A stretch of DNA of 37,256 nt from Barthelona sp. PAP020 (taxonomy: Eukaryota; Metamonada: BaSk clade). Position numbers and translations under genes: made by a program. Shown piece by piece: positions 9,601 to 17,269 of the stretch (its first letter is position 1; each line of letters begins with the position of its first letter). The stretch lies in NCBI GenBank assembly GCA_040182905.1, contig JARQWU010000078.1:1-37256 (forward strand). Reading direction: 5' to 3'. The notes under the pieces were generated by a model that made no database searches, was not told where the DNA came from, and was given only the letters and a program-made list of their open reading frames with translations.

Positions 9601-10559
9601 ATACAGAACAATATAAAAAGAACACCCAAAAAGTTGAATATCTTAGCCCAATTTAACAACCATTCACTGGATTCACTTGCAGGCTCATAAACAACAAAAA
9701 GATACAACGATAGAATCCCAACGATAAACATTACAAACCAAAGATTTGAAGAAGCAGACATTTGAGTTCTTTGATAGTCCTTTAATGGAAGTTTGTCCTT
9801 TTTTAGATGTCTTTCTATGCTTATAGGAATTACAGACCTTAAATCCAAAGCATCAATCTTTTGACTCATCTGGTTGTCATGCTTTACATCACCTTTTTTC
9901 TTTTTAAAGCTCGTTTGAATCAATAAAGGTTTCTCAAACGTTTTAAAATTTTCTTCAAAAGAAATTTTTTCGGGTTCCTCATTTAATCCTTCAACACTTT
10001 CTATATCAGTACTTAGCGTCGAAAACCCATCAAAATCTCTTTCTGTATCCAACAATATTATAGATGATCGACGATTACGATTGTGACCAACATCAGAAAA
10101 AACAGGAAGATCACCAACAACTTCAGTTTCCGTTTCATCAAAATCACCACCTCGATTTTCAATAAAAAAATCATCTCCAAGACTGCTACTGCCATTGGAA
10201 TTGTTCACAGAAAGTCTTAAAGAAATTTCACTTTCATTTTCCTCGGAAACAACATTCTCAACACCATTATCAATATCATTAGGTGATCCAATAGGTGGTT
10301 CTTCTTGTGGTCCTGTTTGTGGAATTCTTCTTTGAGAATCTTCTTGTTCAATAGGAGCTTGATTCTCATTTGGATTTTCTGCAGTGATATTAGAATTGTC
10401 AGCATTTAATGAGTCTTCTTGTGATCTGTCAGTGTTTTGAAAACTGTGTCTAAATGCAAAACCATTCCTTTCTCCATTTGTGTTGTTCGAAATTTCAATT
10501 TCATGTTCATTATTAGGAATTAAACCATTGTCTGAATCATTATCTGAATGGTCAGACAT
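6606..10559 (-). CDS. Large polytopic membrane protein with a possible C-terminal DUF2589-like domain
   Basis: 1317 aa from the ATG that gives MSDHSDNDSDNG; an upstream in-frame TTG is not used. The N-terminal ~250 residues are hydrophilic, acidic and rich in Asn/Ser/Glu. About twelve hydrophobic helices follow: two near 273-330, two near 410-475, two near 560-640, two near 840-900, and four in about 975-1110. A hydrophilic helical segment (about 640-830) separates two membrane blocks. The last ~100 residues (from about 1220) read like a small beta domain: IPLLTMVSNKSLSVDNIEMDMKL at its start and EVTEGLVRLEQKL at its end, a pattern like the bacterial DUF2589 family (PLL..VP..L.ID....DF ... 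P.GL.rl...L). The membrane part matches no transporter or receptor family I know. Upstream, two overlapping TCATTT motifs (10568-10578) look like an initiator. Confidence 0.8.
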   Translation of the reverse strand: MSDHSDNDSDNGLIPNNEHEIEISNNTNGERNGFAFRHSFQNTDRSQEDSLNADNSNITAENPNENQAPIEQEDSQRRIPQTGPQEEPPIGSPNDIDNGVENVVSEENESEISLRLSVNNSNGSSSLGDDFFIENRGGDFDETETEVVGDLPVFSDVGHNRNRRSSIILLDTERDFDGFSTLSTDIESVEGLNEEPEKISFEENFKTFEKPLLIQTSFKKKKGDVKHDNQMSQKIDALDLRSVIPISIERHLKKDKLPLKDYQRTQMSASSNLWFVMFIVGILSLYLFVVYEPASESSEWLLNWAKIFNFLGVLFILFCIVVITGFMKSTKGLWYAKEDFCELEDEENIEIDVDRGHTTDIRSERDVLDVDDEFNDNVVAIDENITSTEYMGFVQWINRLYGSGALFFGGIFALIFETLALFMIMFYFFRALAIMTSNVDTIESFDKNNILLVFIVITVFLNFIILAYGFLKCMRSRVKTEFLGKEDQILLQLLNSTRSLKAFETNEQNSKYVFNYDRNEEVDTLEPFSIYKLLGTDFGYQHRVYVGLNTLKKLSNAILPLKSDLVSYLSITYMVSVLYSCGIVVSVIDLLSIVTREGCDSINLLKLIFYFGLFCGCGLSLYGIIRLFIVNSSIKKIITRMTAYNKQMEQITIELHNTANQLLFTLKNIQERNFDVWQKFNEDKFFNKHMMDNFLQLYSNLNLVFENHNWLAEEDLLNQRCEQIKNILSNRAVLSDKSNLSKNQKLLKSKLKFSNVDVFLNHLCFEKGVVIPELKFNWNKLDYIFEGCTNVSRNQSIVSVISASNTSFDELFSKYSVCKDGCKQSESVGSKLFCQRHLIKKNFKFYQFFGTAINIIAFICCYISPSNSEACVGDLDYYQLDIIINLVIVVLQLAGIFYFFNSAQFVSSPDPNNEDNLKKCSLALPSNNYISCIDICSNFLGVKYFRTKDIIVAHAEIMNDFPNSKTNFNGLMYFSLKLILAIFVFFIEYFNNQTDLLFNSSNYLRLFAVIVNLLNMVTSILLESKLFVVLTTIFQTIAEIILVIFMLITRKYYLSPIFSSMVNSEFYSILSLFFYIHLLLYVVSWIHLLWGLKVNGHIWGFIIFEDIAKKNHGLFQYNLKSSGLDEDGENLQEEEINGNIENFDVMLSAVYQGVLNSQRSAQISNLNRILSLFDVVPQKRLNKYIANPNIAAHLSKFKCYEPKQINVFCNTAETVMDINHEEEGLLLKRVDIPLLTMVSNKSLSVDNIEMDMKLSVNKAVMKTNKKGEVAFNVGIGMDNNLKGHGGESRAATVSMKFNTNEVTEGLVRLEQKLYADL

Positions 10560-10800
10560 TAGGAATAAAATGAAATGAAAGTTTGAAAATATTTTTTTTT
10601 TATCATGACAATAAAACAATTTTTGAACTTAGAGGCTAATTTGACATAAAATAATCAACAAAAGGCATGATGTCATTTTCCATTTTGTCAAAAAAATCCA
10701 ATTTTCAATAGGCATTAATACACAAATTGTCAAAGCTAAAAAAATAAATAGCCAAAAAATCAAGACTAACATTTACAAATAACACTTTGGAATGAAAAAA

Positions 10801-11667
10801 TCATTTATTTTGAGATTGTTTGATATTAAGAATGCCCAATTTAAATGAACGAATATTTTCAATCGGAAAATTATCCGCTGATGATGATTCTAGAACTTCA
10901 TCAGATATAAAATCGGGAAATATTGCAACTTGATCATAAATTTCAGGTATGGAAGCCAATAACCACCAAAAAGAATACGTATGTCTGAATAATAATGGTT
11001 GATCTGGTTCATTAATAGCTCTTTCTAACAATAAAACCAATGAATTATGCAATGACTTCACCAATGTAGGATTATGGATAAGCATTGATTTTTCTTTTCC
11101 AATCCATAAAGTCAAAGCATTCAAAGTTGAACATAAGAGAGGAAACCATAGAGAAGGCAATTCTGGTAACTGATTGGAACATATTGTGGAAAACATTTTA
11201 AACAAGGCTTTGGAAAGATCACGATGGGAAACATCCTCCCAATTACCATCCTTCATCAAATGAGTAATCAGTTGAATTGATCTATGGGCAAAATAAATGT
11301 TATCAGTATGGTCCAAATTAATATTAATTAAAATTGGGAAAATTAATACATACACACGAGTTTTAATGAATTGAGGAATTCTTATAAAATGTCTAAAAAA
11401 AGAAATAATCCAAAGAACACGTTTTGGAACAATATAATTTGGATAAATAAAATTAGGATATTCTGCCAATATCTCTTGAGTAATGACAGTCCATACACCT
11501 TGAGTGTAAAATATTTGTTCAATTTCAATTGGTGTCCAATTGGTTGATGCAATTTCTTTCAATCCATCCAATCGGGTCGTTCCATTTAACAATAATTCAA
11601 CTGCATTTTTCAGCTTTTCAGATGGTTGCAACAAATTTAATGATGATGAATCTATTTGTTGGTTCAT
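10801..11667 (-). CDS. CNOT9/Caf40 (Rcd1)-like armadillo protein, divergent
   Basis: 288 aa starting MNQQIDSSSLNLLQ; length matches CNOT9 (about 300 aa). CNOT9 is the armadillo-repeat subunit of the CCR4-NOT deadenylase complex that recruits mRNA-decay and repression factors. The N-terminal half follows the Rcd1 pattern: a helix with LDGLKEIAS (animal ENALLELSK), then IFYTQGVWTVITQEILAEYPN, matching the [21 protein letters not shown] segment, then a helix pair ending in FPIL (animal YPFL). Near the C-terminus LLFRHTYSFWWLLASIPE resembles RLLKHVVRCYLRLSDNPR. Similarity is low in the middle, so it may be a diverged paralogue. It shares a 59-base divergent promoter with RPA12. Confidence 0.6.
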   Translation of the reverse strand: MNQQIDSSSLNLLQPSEKLKNAVELLLNGTTRLDGLKEIASTNWTPIEIEQIFYTQGVWTVITQEILAEYPNFIYPNYIVPKRVLWIISFFRHFIRIPQFIKTRVYVLIFPILININLDHTDNIYFAHRSIQLITHLMKDGNWEDVSHRDLSKALFKMFSTICSNQLPELPSLWFPLLCSTLNALTLWIGKEKSMLIHNPTLVKSLHNSLVLLLERAINEPDQPLLFRHTYSFWWLLASIPEIYDQVAIFPDFISDEVLESSSADNFPIENIRSFKLGILNIKQSQNK

Positions 11668-11726
11668 AGATATCAATCAAAACTTCAAAAAAGAAAGAAA
11701 ATTCTTTTTTTTTTTCAGAAAGAACA
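11668..11726. promoter_or_regulatory. 59-base divergent promoter between CNOT9-like gene and RPA12
   Basis: The two ATGs lie only 59 bases apart on opposite strands. The interval is a purine/pyrimidine-biased stretch with a run of 14 T (11705-11718 on +). Both start sites and any shared elements must fit here or overlap the coding ends. Confidence 0.7.
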
Positions 11727-12047
11727 ATGAAGTTTTGTCCATATTGTTCAATGATGCTTGAATTTCAAGCTTCTGGTATTTTACAATGTTCTTTATGTTC
11801 ACATTCCGTTCCTTTAGATGTTTTAGAAGATTTTGAAGTCAAGACACATTCTACCAAACAAAAACAATTATTAGCCAATGATGATAGACATTCTTTGGAA
11901 GAAGATGCTGTTGTTGATGAAATATGTCCAAAATGTGGTCATGATAAACAATCTTTCAGAACAGCTCAACTTCGTTCTGCAGACGAAGGACAAACTGTAT
12001 TTTACACTTGTTTAAAATGTGGATTTAAACATTCAGTCAACAATTAA
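11727..12047 (+). CDS. RPA12: RNA polymerase I subunit RPA12 (A12.2)
   Basis: 106 aa with two zinc ribbons. N-terminal ribbon: C4, C7, C21, C24. C-terminal TFIIS-like ribbon: C67, C70, C95, C98, with the signature LRSADEGQTVFYTC, where D86/E87 form the acidic hairpin that stimulates RNA cleavage. The RSADEGQTVFYTC wording is that of RPA12 rather than RPC11 (RSADEPMTTFYKC) or RPB9 (no such acidic pair). It works in rRNA transcription in the nucleolus, in proofreading and termination. Length is slightly below the usual 120-125 aa. Start is the first ATG, 59 bases from the divergent neighbour. Confidence 0.9.
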   Translation: MKFCPYCSMMLEFQASGILQCSLCSHSVPLDVLEDFEVKTHSTKQKQLLANDDRHSLEEDAVVDEICPKCGHDKQSFRTAQLRSADEGQTVFYTCLKCGFKHSVNN

Positions 12048-12137
12048 TAGTCTCCATTTTTTTTATTCATTTTTTTTATGTCTTACTTTACTGCTAAGCA
12101 AACATTATCGTATTTTAAATCACTATAAAAATTTTAA

Positions 12138-13367
12138 ATGAATGCTTTTGTTCTTTTTCCTAATTTTATGGATTCAATTGGTTCAGTGCATAGTTGGGGT
12201 TTTTCTCCTTCATTTTCTTTGATTAATGATAATAATATTGCGAATAATGTGAGAATATTGTTGGGAAATGAATGTGATTTAAGACATGTTCTTCATACTT
12301 TAAATAATTTGGACAATAATGTTGAAGAAATTGAATTCATTATATGTGAAACGACAGTTGAGCCATTGACCCGACAGATGTTATTTTGGTCTTTGCTTTG
12401 TGAAGATTTGATACCCGTTCAAAATCGAATCGAATTATTACTACCTTTATTTGGTAATTTAACAATAGGTGAGGGAATTTATGACGTTTTTATTTCGGAA
12501 TGTGAACATCTTATTGATGAGTTAACTGAATTTGAAAATAGATCTCATTGTTCAGACAGAAAGTTTGCTCCCGACTTTTCTTTATTGAAATATAAGCATC
12601 GTGATGAAATGATAAATGCTTTGGATAAGTGGAAAAAGAAAAATTTGTTGCCAAGTAATCTTTGGGATGATAGAATCAGGGCTCATTTAAAGGATAGGTA
12701 TGGCGCGAAATATAATTTGTTCGATTGGGATGTAACCATGGAATTTTCAAAGTTTCTTATGGGCCCCATCGTAAACAAGCAAATGTACAAAGAATTTAGG
12801 GATAAAGGAACTGCCTTTGTTGGTATTGATCAAAATGCAGTGAATATATTTCAAAATCCAACACTATTCCGGGATAATCAATATCAAGGTGATATTGTTG
12901 TTGGCCCTTACATAGGTTATGGGGCATTAACAGACATGGAAAATGCCTATAAAACAAAGTATGATGGAACTGGCCAACATACCATTGACCAAATAATTTT
13001 CTACAATTTACAAAAAGTGTTGCAAAAATTAGATTCTTTAGATATAGATGTGCATGTCAAACCTTTTTTAGGATTACCAGAGAATCTTCCGTCAAAATTC
13101 AAAGAATCTATTGATTATTGTTTTTTAAGCGTTTTTTTGTCAGGACAATTAAATAAAGATCAATTTAGAAGATTAATTAAGAACACAACAATTATATATG
13201 TTGAAACACCAAAAGCAATGTTTACTTTTGGACAATTTTCTGAATTTTGTGAAAAAGCTACCAAATTGGCGAATGATATGAATCTTCATAGAATAGATAT
13301 AAACAATAAGCAATTCTTTTGCCAAGATAACACTGAAGGTAGTTGGGTTCTTTCTTTTTCTTCTTGA
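12138..13367 (+). CDS. DNAAF3: Dynein axonemal assembly factor 3 (DNAAF3)
   Basis: 409 aa. DNAAF3 helps to preassemble axonemal dynein arms in the cytoplasm. The N-terminal DUF4470-type part carries GSVHSWGFSP (animal SVSWWGLSP), ILLGNECDLRHVLHTL and FIICETTVEPLTRQMLFWSL (animal FVLENNLEAVARHMLIFSL). The DUF4471-type part has LWDDRIRAHLKDRYGAKYNLFDWDV, YKEFRDKGTAFVG and YQGDIVVGPYIGYG (animal YWGDIATGPFVAFG). All appear in family order, and the length is close to the protist norm. A TCACTA motif (12119-12124) stands just before the ATG. The gene shows that the organism builds motile flagella with dynein arms. Confidence 0.92.
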   Translation: MNAFVLFPNFMDSIGSVHSWGFSPSFSLINDNNIANNVRILLGNECDLRHVLHTLNNLDNNVEEIEFIICETTVEPLTRQMLFWSLLCEDLIPVQNRIELLLPLFGNLTIGEGIYDVFISECEHLIDELTEFENRSHCSDRKFAPDFSLLKYKHRDEMINALDKWKKKNLLPSNLWDDRIRAHLKDRYGAKYNLFDWDVTMEFSKFLMGPIVNKQMYKEFRDKGTAFVGIDQNAVNIFQNPTLFRDNQYQGDIVVGPYIGYGALTDMENAYKTKYDGTGQHTIDQIIFYNLQKVLQKLDSLDIDVHVKPFLGLPENLPSKFKESIDYCFLSVFLSGQLNKDQFRRLIKNTTIIYVETPKAMFTFGQFSEFCEKATKLANDMNLHRIDINNKQFFCQDNTEGSWVLSFSS

Positions 13368-13387
13368 TTAAAAAATAAATTTCTTTT

Positions 13388-13393
13388 TCATTT
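13388..13393 (+). promoter_or_regulatory. Initiator-like TCATTT before the lysozyme gene
   Basis: A TCATTT motif lies 11 bases before the lysozyme ATG in a T-rich stretch, and just 20 bases after the DNAAF3 stop codon, so the lysozyme promoter must lie in or next to the end of DNAAF3. Confidence 0.4.
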
Positions 13394-13404
13394 TTTTTTA
13401 ATTG

Positions 13405-14061
13405 ATGAATTTCAAGTTTATATTTTTATTAGGAGTATTACCTATTGCTTTAGCAACACTTGGTATTGATATTTCATCAAAATTTTCAACAACCCAATGG
13501 CAATGTGCAAGAAAAGCAGGATATGAGTTTGCAATCGTTCGTGGTTACAGAAGTACTGCATCCATTGATCCTAACCTTGGCCAATCTGTCGCTCAAGCTT
13601 GGCAGGCTGGATTTAAACATGTTGATGTTTATTTCTTCCCTGCTGCTCAAAAGAAATCAGCTTATGCCCAGGTCAATGAATTTATTGCATATCTTGTTAA
13701 CACTAAAGTTAAATTTGGAATGGTTTGGGTTGATGTTGAAGTTGCTCCAAAATGTTGGTATGATGATTTCAAAAAGAATCAACAATTTATGGATCAAGTT
13801 ATTGCTGCATTAGAAGAAAACAAAGTGCATTTTGGTATTTATACTTCAAAATACATGCATGGAAAAATTTTTGGTGACAGTTGGACTGGAACTGCTCAAA
13901 GACCTTTCAAAAAGTATGATCTTTGGTATGCAGGTTACAATAACAAGCCGGATTTCAGTAATTTCCATCCTTTCGGAGGTTGGACAAAACCTGCAATTCA
14001 TCAATATGCAGGAAGTACTAATATTTGCAACGGAATGGTTGTCGATTTGAATTATTATTAA
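13405..14061 (+). CDS. Secreted GH25 lysozyme (Ch-type muramidase)
   Basis: 218 aa. Residues 1-17 (MNFKFIFLLGVLPIALA) form a signal peptide, and the mature protein starts about TLGIDISSKF. The GH25 TIM-barrel landmarks are present: N-terminal catalytic-site Asp D22 in GIDIS, and D110/E112 in VWVDVE, where E112 is the expected general acid and D110 its partner. FGIYTSKYMHGKIFG, YDLWYAGYN and the C-terminal IHQYAGS...VDLNYY complete the fold. The enzyme cuts the beta-1,4 bond between MurNAc and GlcNAc of bacterial peptidoglycan, so its likely role is digestion or killing of bacteria outside the cell or in food vacuoles. The start is the ATG at the signal peptide; an in-frame TTG directly before it was not used. 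GH25 genes in protists are often of bacterial origin; its base use is similar to its neighbours. Confidence 0.93.
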   Translation: MNFKFIFLLGVLPIALATLGIDISSKFSTTQWQCARKAGYEFAIVRGYRSTASIDPNLGQSVAQAWQAGFKHVDVYFFPAAQKKSAYAQVNEFIAYLVNTKVKFGMVWVDVEVAPKCWYDDFKKNQQFMDQVIAALEENKVHFGIYTSKYMHGKIFGDSWTGTAQRPFKKYDLWYAGYNNKPDFSNFHPFGGWTKPAIHQYAGSTNICNGMVVDLNYY

Positions 14062-14265
14062 TTTGCTCTTTAAAGAATCCCAATTTGTAAATGGTTTTTA
14101 TTTTTTTTTTATTGCTTTGGGGAAATCATAAATATTTAAAAAATGATCCAAAATCAGAGTGAAATTTATCAAAAAAAAAGCGAAAAATTGATCTTTATTT
14201 GTAAAATATGAAACGATAAAAAGGAAAAACAAATAAAAAAAGAACTATAAATCTAAAAAATACAC

Positions 14266-14510
14266 TTATGCATTACTTTTAGTATGATAAGCCAAAAGTT
14301 TATCAATTAATTCAACATGAGTTAATAACATACGACGACAACAATATCTTTCAACATGAAGAGCATCTAAAGCTTGTCTAAATATTAGAAAAGTGTATAA
14401 ATAATTGAAAAATACTGTGCAGATTTGTTTTGTTGATACATACGTGAATAATCCTCCCAAAGGTGGCCAATAACTTTTCCACAAGTAAAGCAACGTACAG
14501 GAATGATCAT
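14266..14510 (-). CDS. RPB10: RNA polymerases I/II/III shared subunit RPB10 (ABC10-beta), two exons
   Basis: Spliced gene: exon 1 14416-14510, exon 2 14266-14377, intron 14378-14415. The joined frame is 68 aa, the normal length for this subunit (about 67-71). Exon 1 starts [15 protein letters not shown], the invariant N-terminus, and exon 2 gives [17 protein letters not shown]. The splice splits codon 32 (CA+A), and the joined sequence aligns with animal RPB10 without a gap. Zinc is held by C7, C10, C44 and C45, the family's unusual CX2C...CC site. RPB10 is essential and bridges the RPB2/RPB3 side of all three polymerases. Exon 2 is open upstream in another reading of the intron, so unspliced calling gives a false 106-aa product. 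Confidence 0.93.
14378..14415 (-). other. 38-nt spliceosomal intron in RPB10
   Basis: Starts GTATTTTTC and ends TTCTAATATTTAG on the - strand. The CTAAT box 6 bases before the closing AG is a likely branch site. Removal restores the full conserved RPB10 frame; without it the frame stops at the TAA within the CTAAT box. Confidence 0.9.
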
Positions 14511-14624
14511 TCGAGTTTAATAGACTATAAAAAAAAATATATTTCTTCTTCAACCAAAGAAAGGTTTCCAATATTTTTTTCTCCATTCATCACATAGAAT
14601 TAATTAAAAAAAGAAATTTTTCAT

Positions 14625-15725
14625 TTATCTGGGTCTCCAATAACCAGTGGCATATTTAATGTAAATATTTACCAAATCTTTTGCCATTTGGAAAGGTGCA
14701 GATGCTACAGATAATTTTGAACCTTCAACATCATGCCAATTAACCATAACCTCCAATAATTCAATTTTTTTTTTCTTTGCCAACACAATGAGTTCAACAT
14801 CAAAAGCCCATCTGGATATGTGTACACTAGGCCATAAGCATTTGCTGGAAGTATTTGTGAACAATTTAAATCCACATTGAGTATCTTTTATTTGTGAACC
14901 ACACACAATTTTCACCAGGAAATGAAAACCATGCATTAGGAAGTTTCTGAAGAAAGTTCGCTCAACAACAACGTCCTCAACAAGATGAGCTCTTGAACCA
15001 AAAACAGATCTCTTCAAAAGAGCAATGTGTTCTTCACGCTGAAAACACTTGGAATTGGAAGCAAACAAACCATTTCCCAAAGAATTTTCCAACGAATTTA
15101 AATCAGCGATTTGAGTAGCCCCATCAGCATCAACCATCAAGCCTAATAGTCCTTTAGAATGTATAAATCCAGCTTTAACGGCAAATCCTTTTCCACTGTT
15201 TTCACCCAAAGTGATAACTCGAATTTGATTACTCTTTTCTAACAATCGTGAATATCTGCTTCTCAAATCAACATCCAGAATTAATTTTTGGAGATTCTTT
15301 TTTGCTTGATAACGAGCCTCTAAAAGTTTATCTTTTTTTTTTTCAGCATATGCCAGGACAAAATCAGAAGTATCATCAGATGAACCATCATCAACAACAA
15401 TAATTTCCCAAGTGAAAGAAGGATCAACAACTTGTCTTTCAAACAAATAATCCAAAGTCTCATTTAACATGATAACAATTCTAGAGGTTTCATTGTATGC
15501 AGGAATAATTAAAGATAGATATAGATTATGAACAGATTCATGCAAATAACGAGTTTCATCTTCATCATGAAAAATAGTTCCTTCAGGTAAAGTCAATTCT
15601 TCTCCTTGTTTAATAAAACTTTTCAATATTAATTTCGCAATCAAGAACAAAGTAATTATTAAAAAAGCTCCAATCACAACATATTGAACAGTTCCTGAGT
15701 ATAATTTCAAAACACTTTCAACCAT
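14625..15725 (-). CDS. ALG5: Dolichyl-phosphate beta-glucosyltransferase (ALG5), GT2 family
   Basis: 366 aa. ALG5 moves glucose from UDP-glucose to dolichyl phosphate on the cytosolic face of the ER; Dol-P-Glc then supplies glucose to the N-glycan precursor. One membrane helix (about 13-34) anchors the protein. The GT-A domain follows: LIIPAYNETSRI (about 73), VVDDGSSDDTSDF (about 110), a GENSGKGFAVKAG block, and DADGAT (about 198), which holds the metal-binding DxD. ALG5-specific landmarks are GSRAHLVEDVVVERTFFRNFLMHG, KDTQCGFKLFT, RWAFDVELI, the EGSKL motif and a final KDLVNIYIKYATGYW. These separate it from dolichol-phosphate mannose synthase. The C-terminus has no multi-span GtrA-like region. 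Confidence 0.9.
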   Translation of the reverse strand: MVESVLKLYSGTVQYVVIGAFLIITLFLIAKLILKSFIKQGEELTLPEGTIFHDEDETRYLHESVHNLYLSLIIPAYNETSRIVIMLNETLDYLFERQVVDPSFTWEIIVVDDGSSDDTSDFVLAYAEKKKDKLLEARYQAKKNLQKLILDVDLRSRYSRLLEKSNQIRVITLGENSGKGFAVKAGFIHSKGLLGLMVDADGATQIADLNSLENSLGNGLFASNSKCFQREEHIALLKRSVFGSRAHLVEDVVVERTFFRNFLMHGFHFLVKIVCGSQIKDTQCGFKLFTNTSSKCLWPSVHISRWAFDVELIVLAKKKKIELLEVMVNWHDVEGSKLSVASAPFQMAKDLVNIYIKYATGYWRPR

Positions 15726-17269
15726 AAAAAAAATAACGATTTTTTCAACATTTGTTGGCGGTCATTTGCAAGTTTTTGATTTTTTATTTCAATATGTAAC
15801 ATAATTTGAAGAAAAAGCTCCCACTTACAACCTTCTAAATTTGGATTTATCATTTTTTCAAGACCGTTTATTTTTTCATATGTTAAAAATTAATTGCATA
15901 CCCCTTGTTCAAATGGAAATTTTATAAATGCACAAAATTGACCAAACAAAACCTAAATGATTTGCAAAGAATCTCAAAAAAAAAAATATTACAATTTGTT
16001 GAATCAAAAAATCAAAAAGAATTTTTAGCATTTTCTTTTTTTCTTTTAAAAATGCTTTTCATCATAAACATTCGGCTTTATAATTGAAAAAAACACTCTT
16101 TCCAACAAAAATTGGCTCTCAGGTTTATTTATTTACAGATTTTAGATCTTCTTTAAACAACAGAGAAAAATAAATGATTCAATTTTGAGCAAAAAGCACA
16201 AAAAGGAATATGATTTGCCAAAGCACCTCAAAAGAAATCTTTTCATGTCTAATGTAGGGTTTATGACTGAAAATGTTCGTTCAAAGCGAAATAATTGTGT
16301 TTATAGTTAGTTATTGCAATTTCTGGTATTGATAAATATCAAAAAAAAGTTTTCGTAGCAAAGCGAACGGATTTCACGTAAAAGACAATATAAATGCGTT
16401 TATGGTTTCTTCTTGCAATTTCTGATATTAATGGATATCAAAATTGAAAAGCTCAAGTAATGTTAAACGTAATCGTAAGAATTCAAAGATTAAGGATATA
16501 AGCAAATAAATTAGGTTAACACGGAATATCAAAATCTTACAAAGAGAACATAAGTGGAGACGTTAAAGTGAATCAAGGGGACTAAAGGAAAGTATTACAC
16601 TTTTCTTTAAATACCGGCCCCATCTAAACCGGAAGCATTTCTTTTTTTTTTTAAAGAGTGTTCTGAACCATCCACACAAAACGATTCAGTTGCAAGTACC
16701 CCCAAACTCTAACCGAGAACAATAAAGGTCTTTATAAGCATTTATTATTGTTGTCTCATAAAAAGCCAATGCTTCGAATTGCACGAAGACCTCCCAAACA
16801 ATTTTAAGTCCACACAGCAACAATTTAGCTGGCCTCATCAAAGCGACGGGAATGCTACTAATAACACCACATTGGCAGGGTGACAAGAGTCCAAAAAAAA
16901 TTTGCCAAAATGACAAATGTCAAAAAGAAAATTAAATGGAATTTCTATTTCATTCTGAAACAATCACATTTTAAAAATAATTATTTTATTTGAAAGTTAT
17001 TAATGAAAGAAATTTCCTATTTGAATATGAAGAGTGATATTGTGGGTTTTTTAATGTTTTCTATTTGTTGAAATGTCTTGTTATTAAATATCTATTTTTA
17101 ATGTAACGATAGAGACAACATGAGAATATATCTCTTTTCGTCACATGAAAAATCTCATACATTCTTGGACTTTTGTGATATGTCTTCCTTTTATAATTCA
17201 ATCATTTTCTTGCATGTTTGAAAATAACAGAATAATTCAGTCATAGTATTTTTATTGTTTAACAAAAAA
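15726..17269. other. Gene-poor region of 1.5 kb upstream of the iron ADH
   Basis: No convincing gene on either strand. It contains a pair of degenerate direct repeats (16282-16444) and a segment at about 16590-16900 that is visibly richer in G/C than its surroundings, with ccggccccatctaaaccgg (16615-16633) followed by a T run (16643-16653). A 76-codon - strand frame (16686-16916) has no ATG at its start and no recognisable motif. The last 300 bases are AT-rich and carry the ADH promoter (tcatag at 17241). Likely an old mobile-element or gene relic. Confidence 0.5.
16282..16444 (+). repeat. Degenerate direct repeat, two copies
   Basis: Copy A (16282-16345) and copy B (16359-16444) share caaagcgaa at the left, and a 45-base block TTTATxGTTxxTTxTTGCAATTTCTGxTATTxATxxATATCAAAA at the right. 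Copy B has about 22 extra bases between the blocks. Confidence 0.75.

Noticed and set aside
9286-9690. 134-codon + frame opposite the large membrane protein
   Set aside because: Antisense shadow; the - strand frame has clear membrane helices and continuity.
14266-14586. A 106-codon unbroken - strand frame over RPB10
   Set aside because: It reads through the intron and into upstream sequence in a wrong frame; only its last 37 residues are genuine RPB10. The spliced 68-aa product fits the family fully.
15905-16087. 60-codon + frame upstream of ALG5
   Set aside because: Low-complexity Lys/Phe/Leu composition as expected by chance in AT-rich DNA.
16686-16916. 76-codon - frame in the ADH upstream region
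   Set aside because: No ATG at its start, no motif, and sits in a repeat/relic zone.
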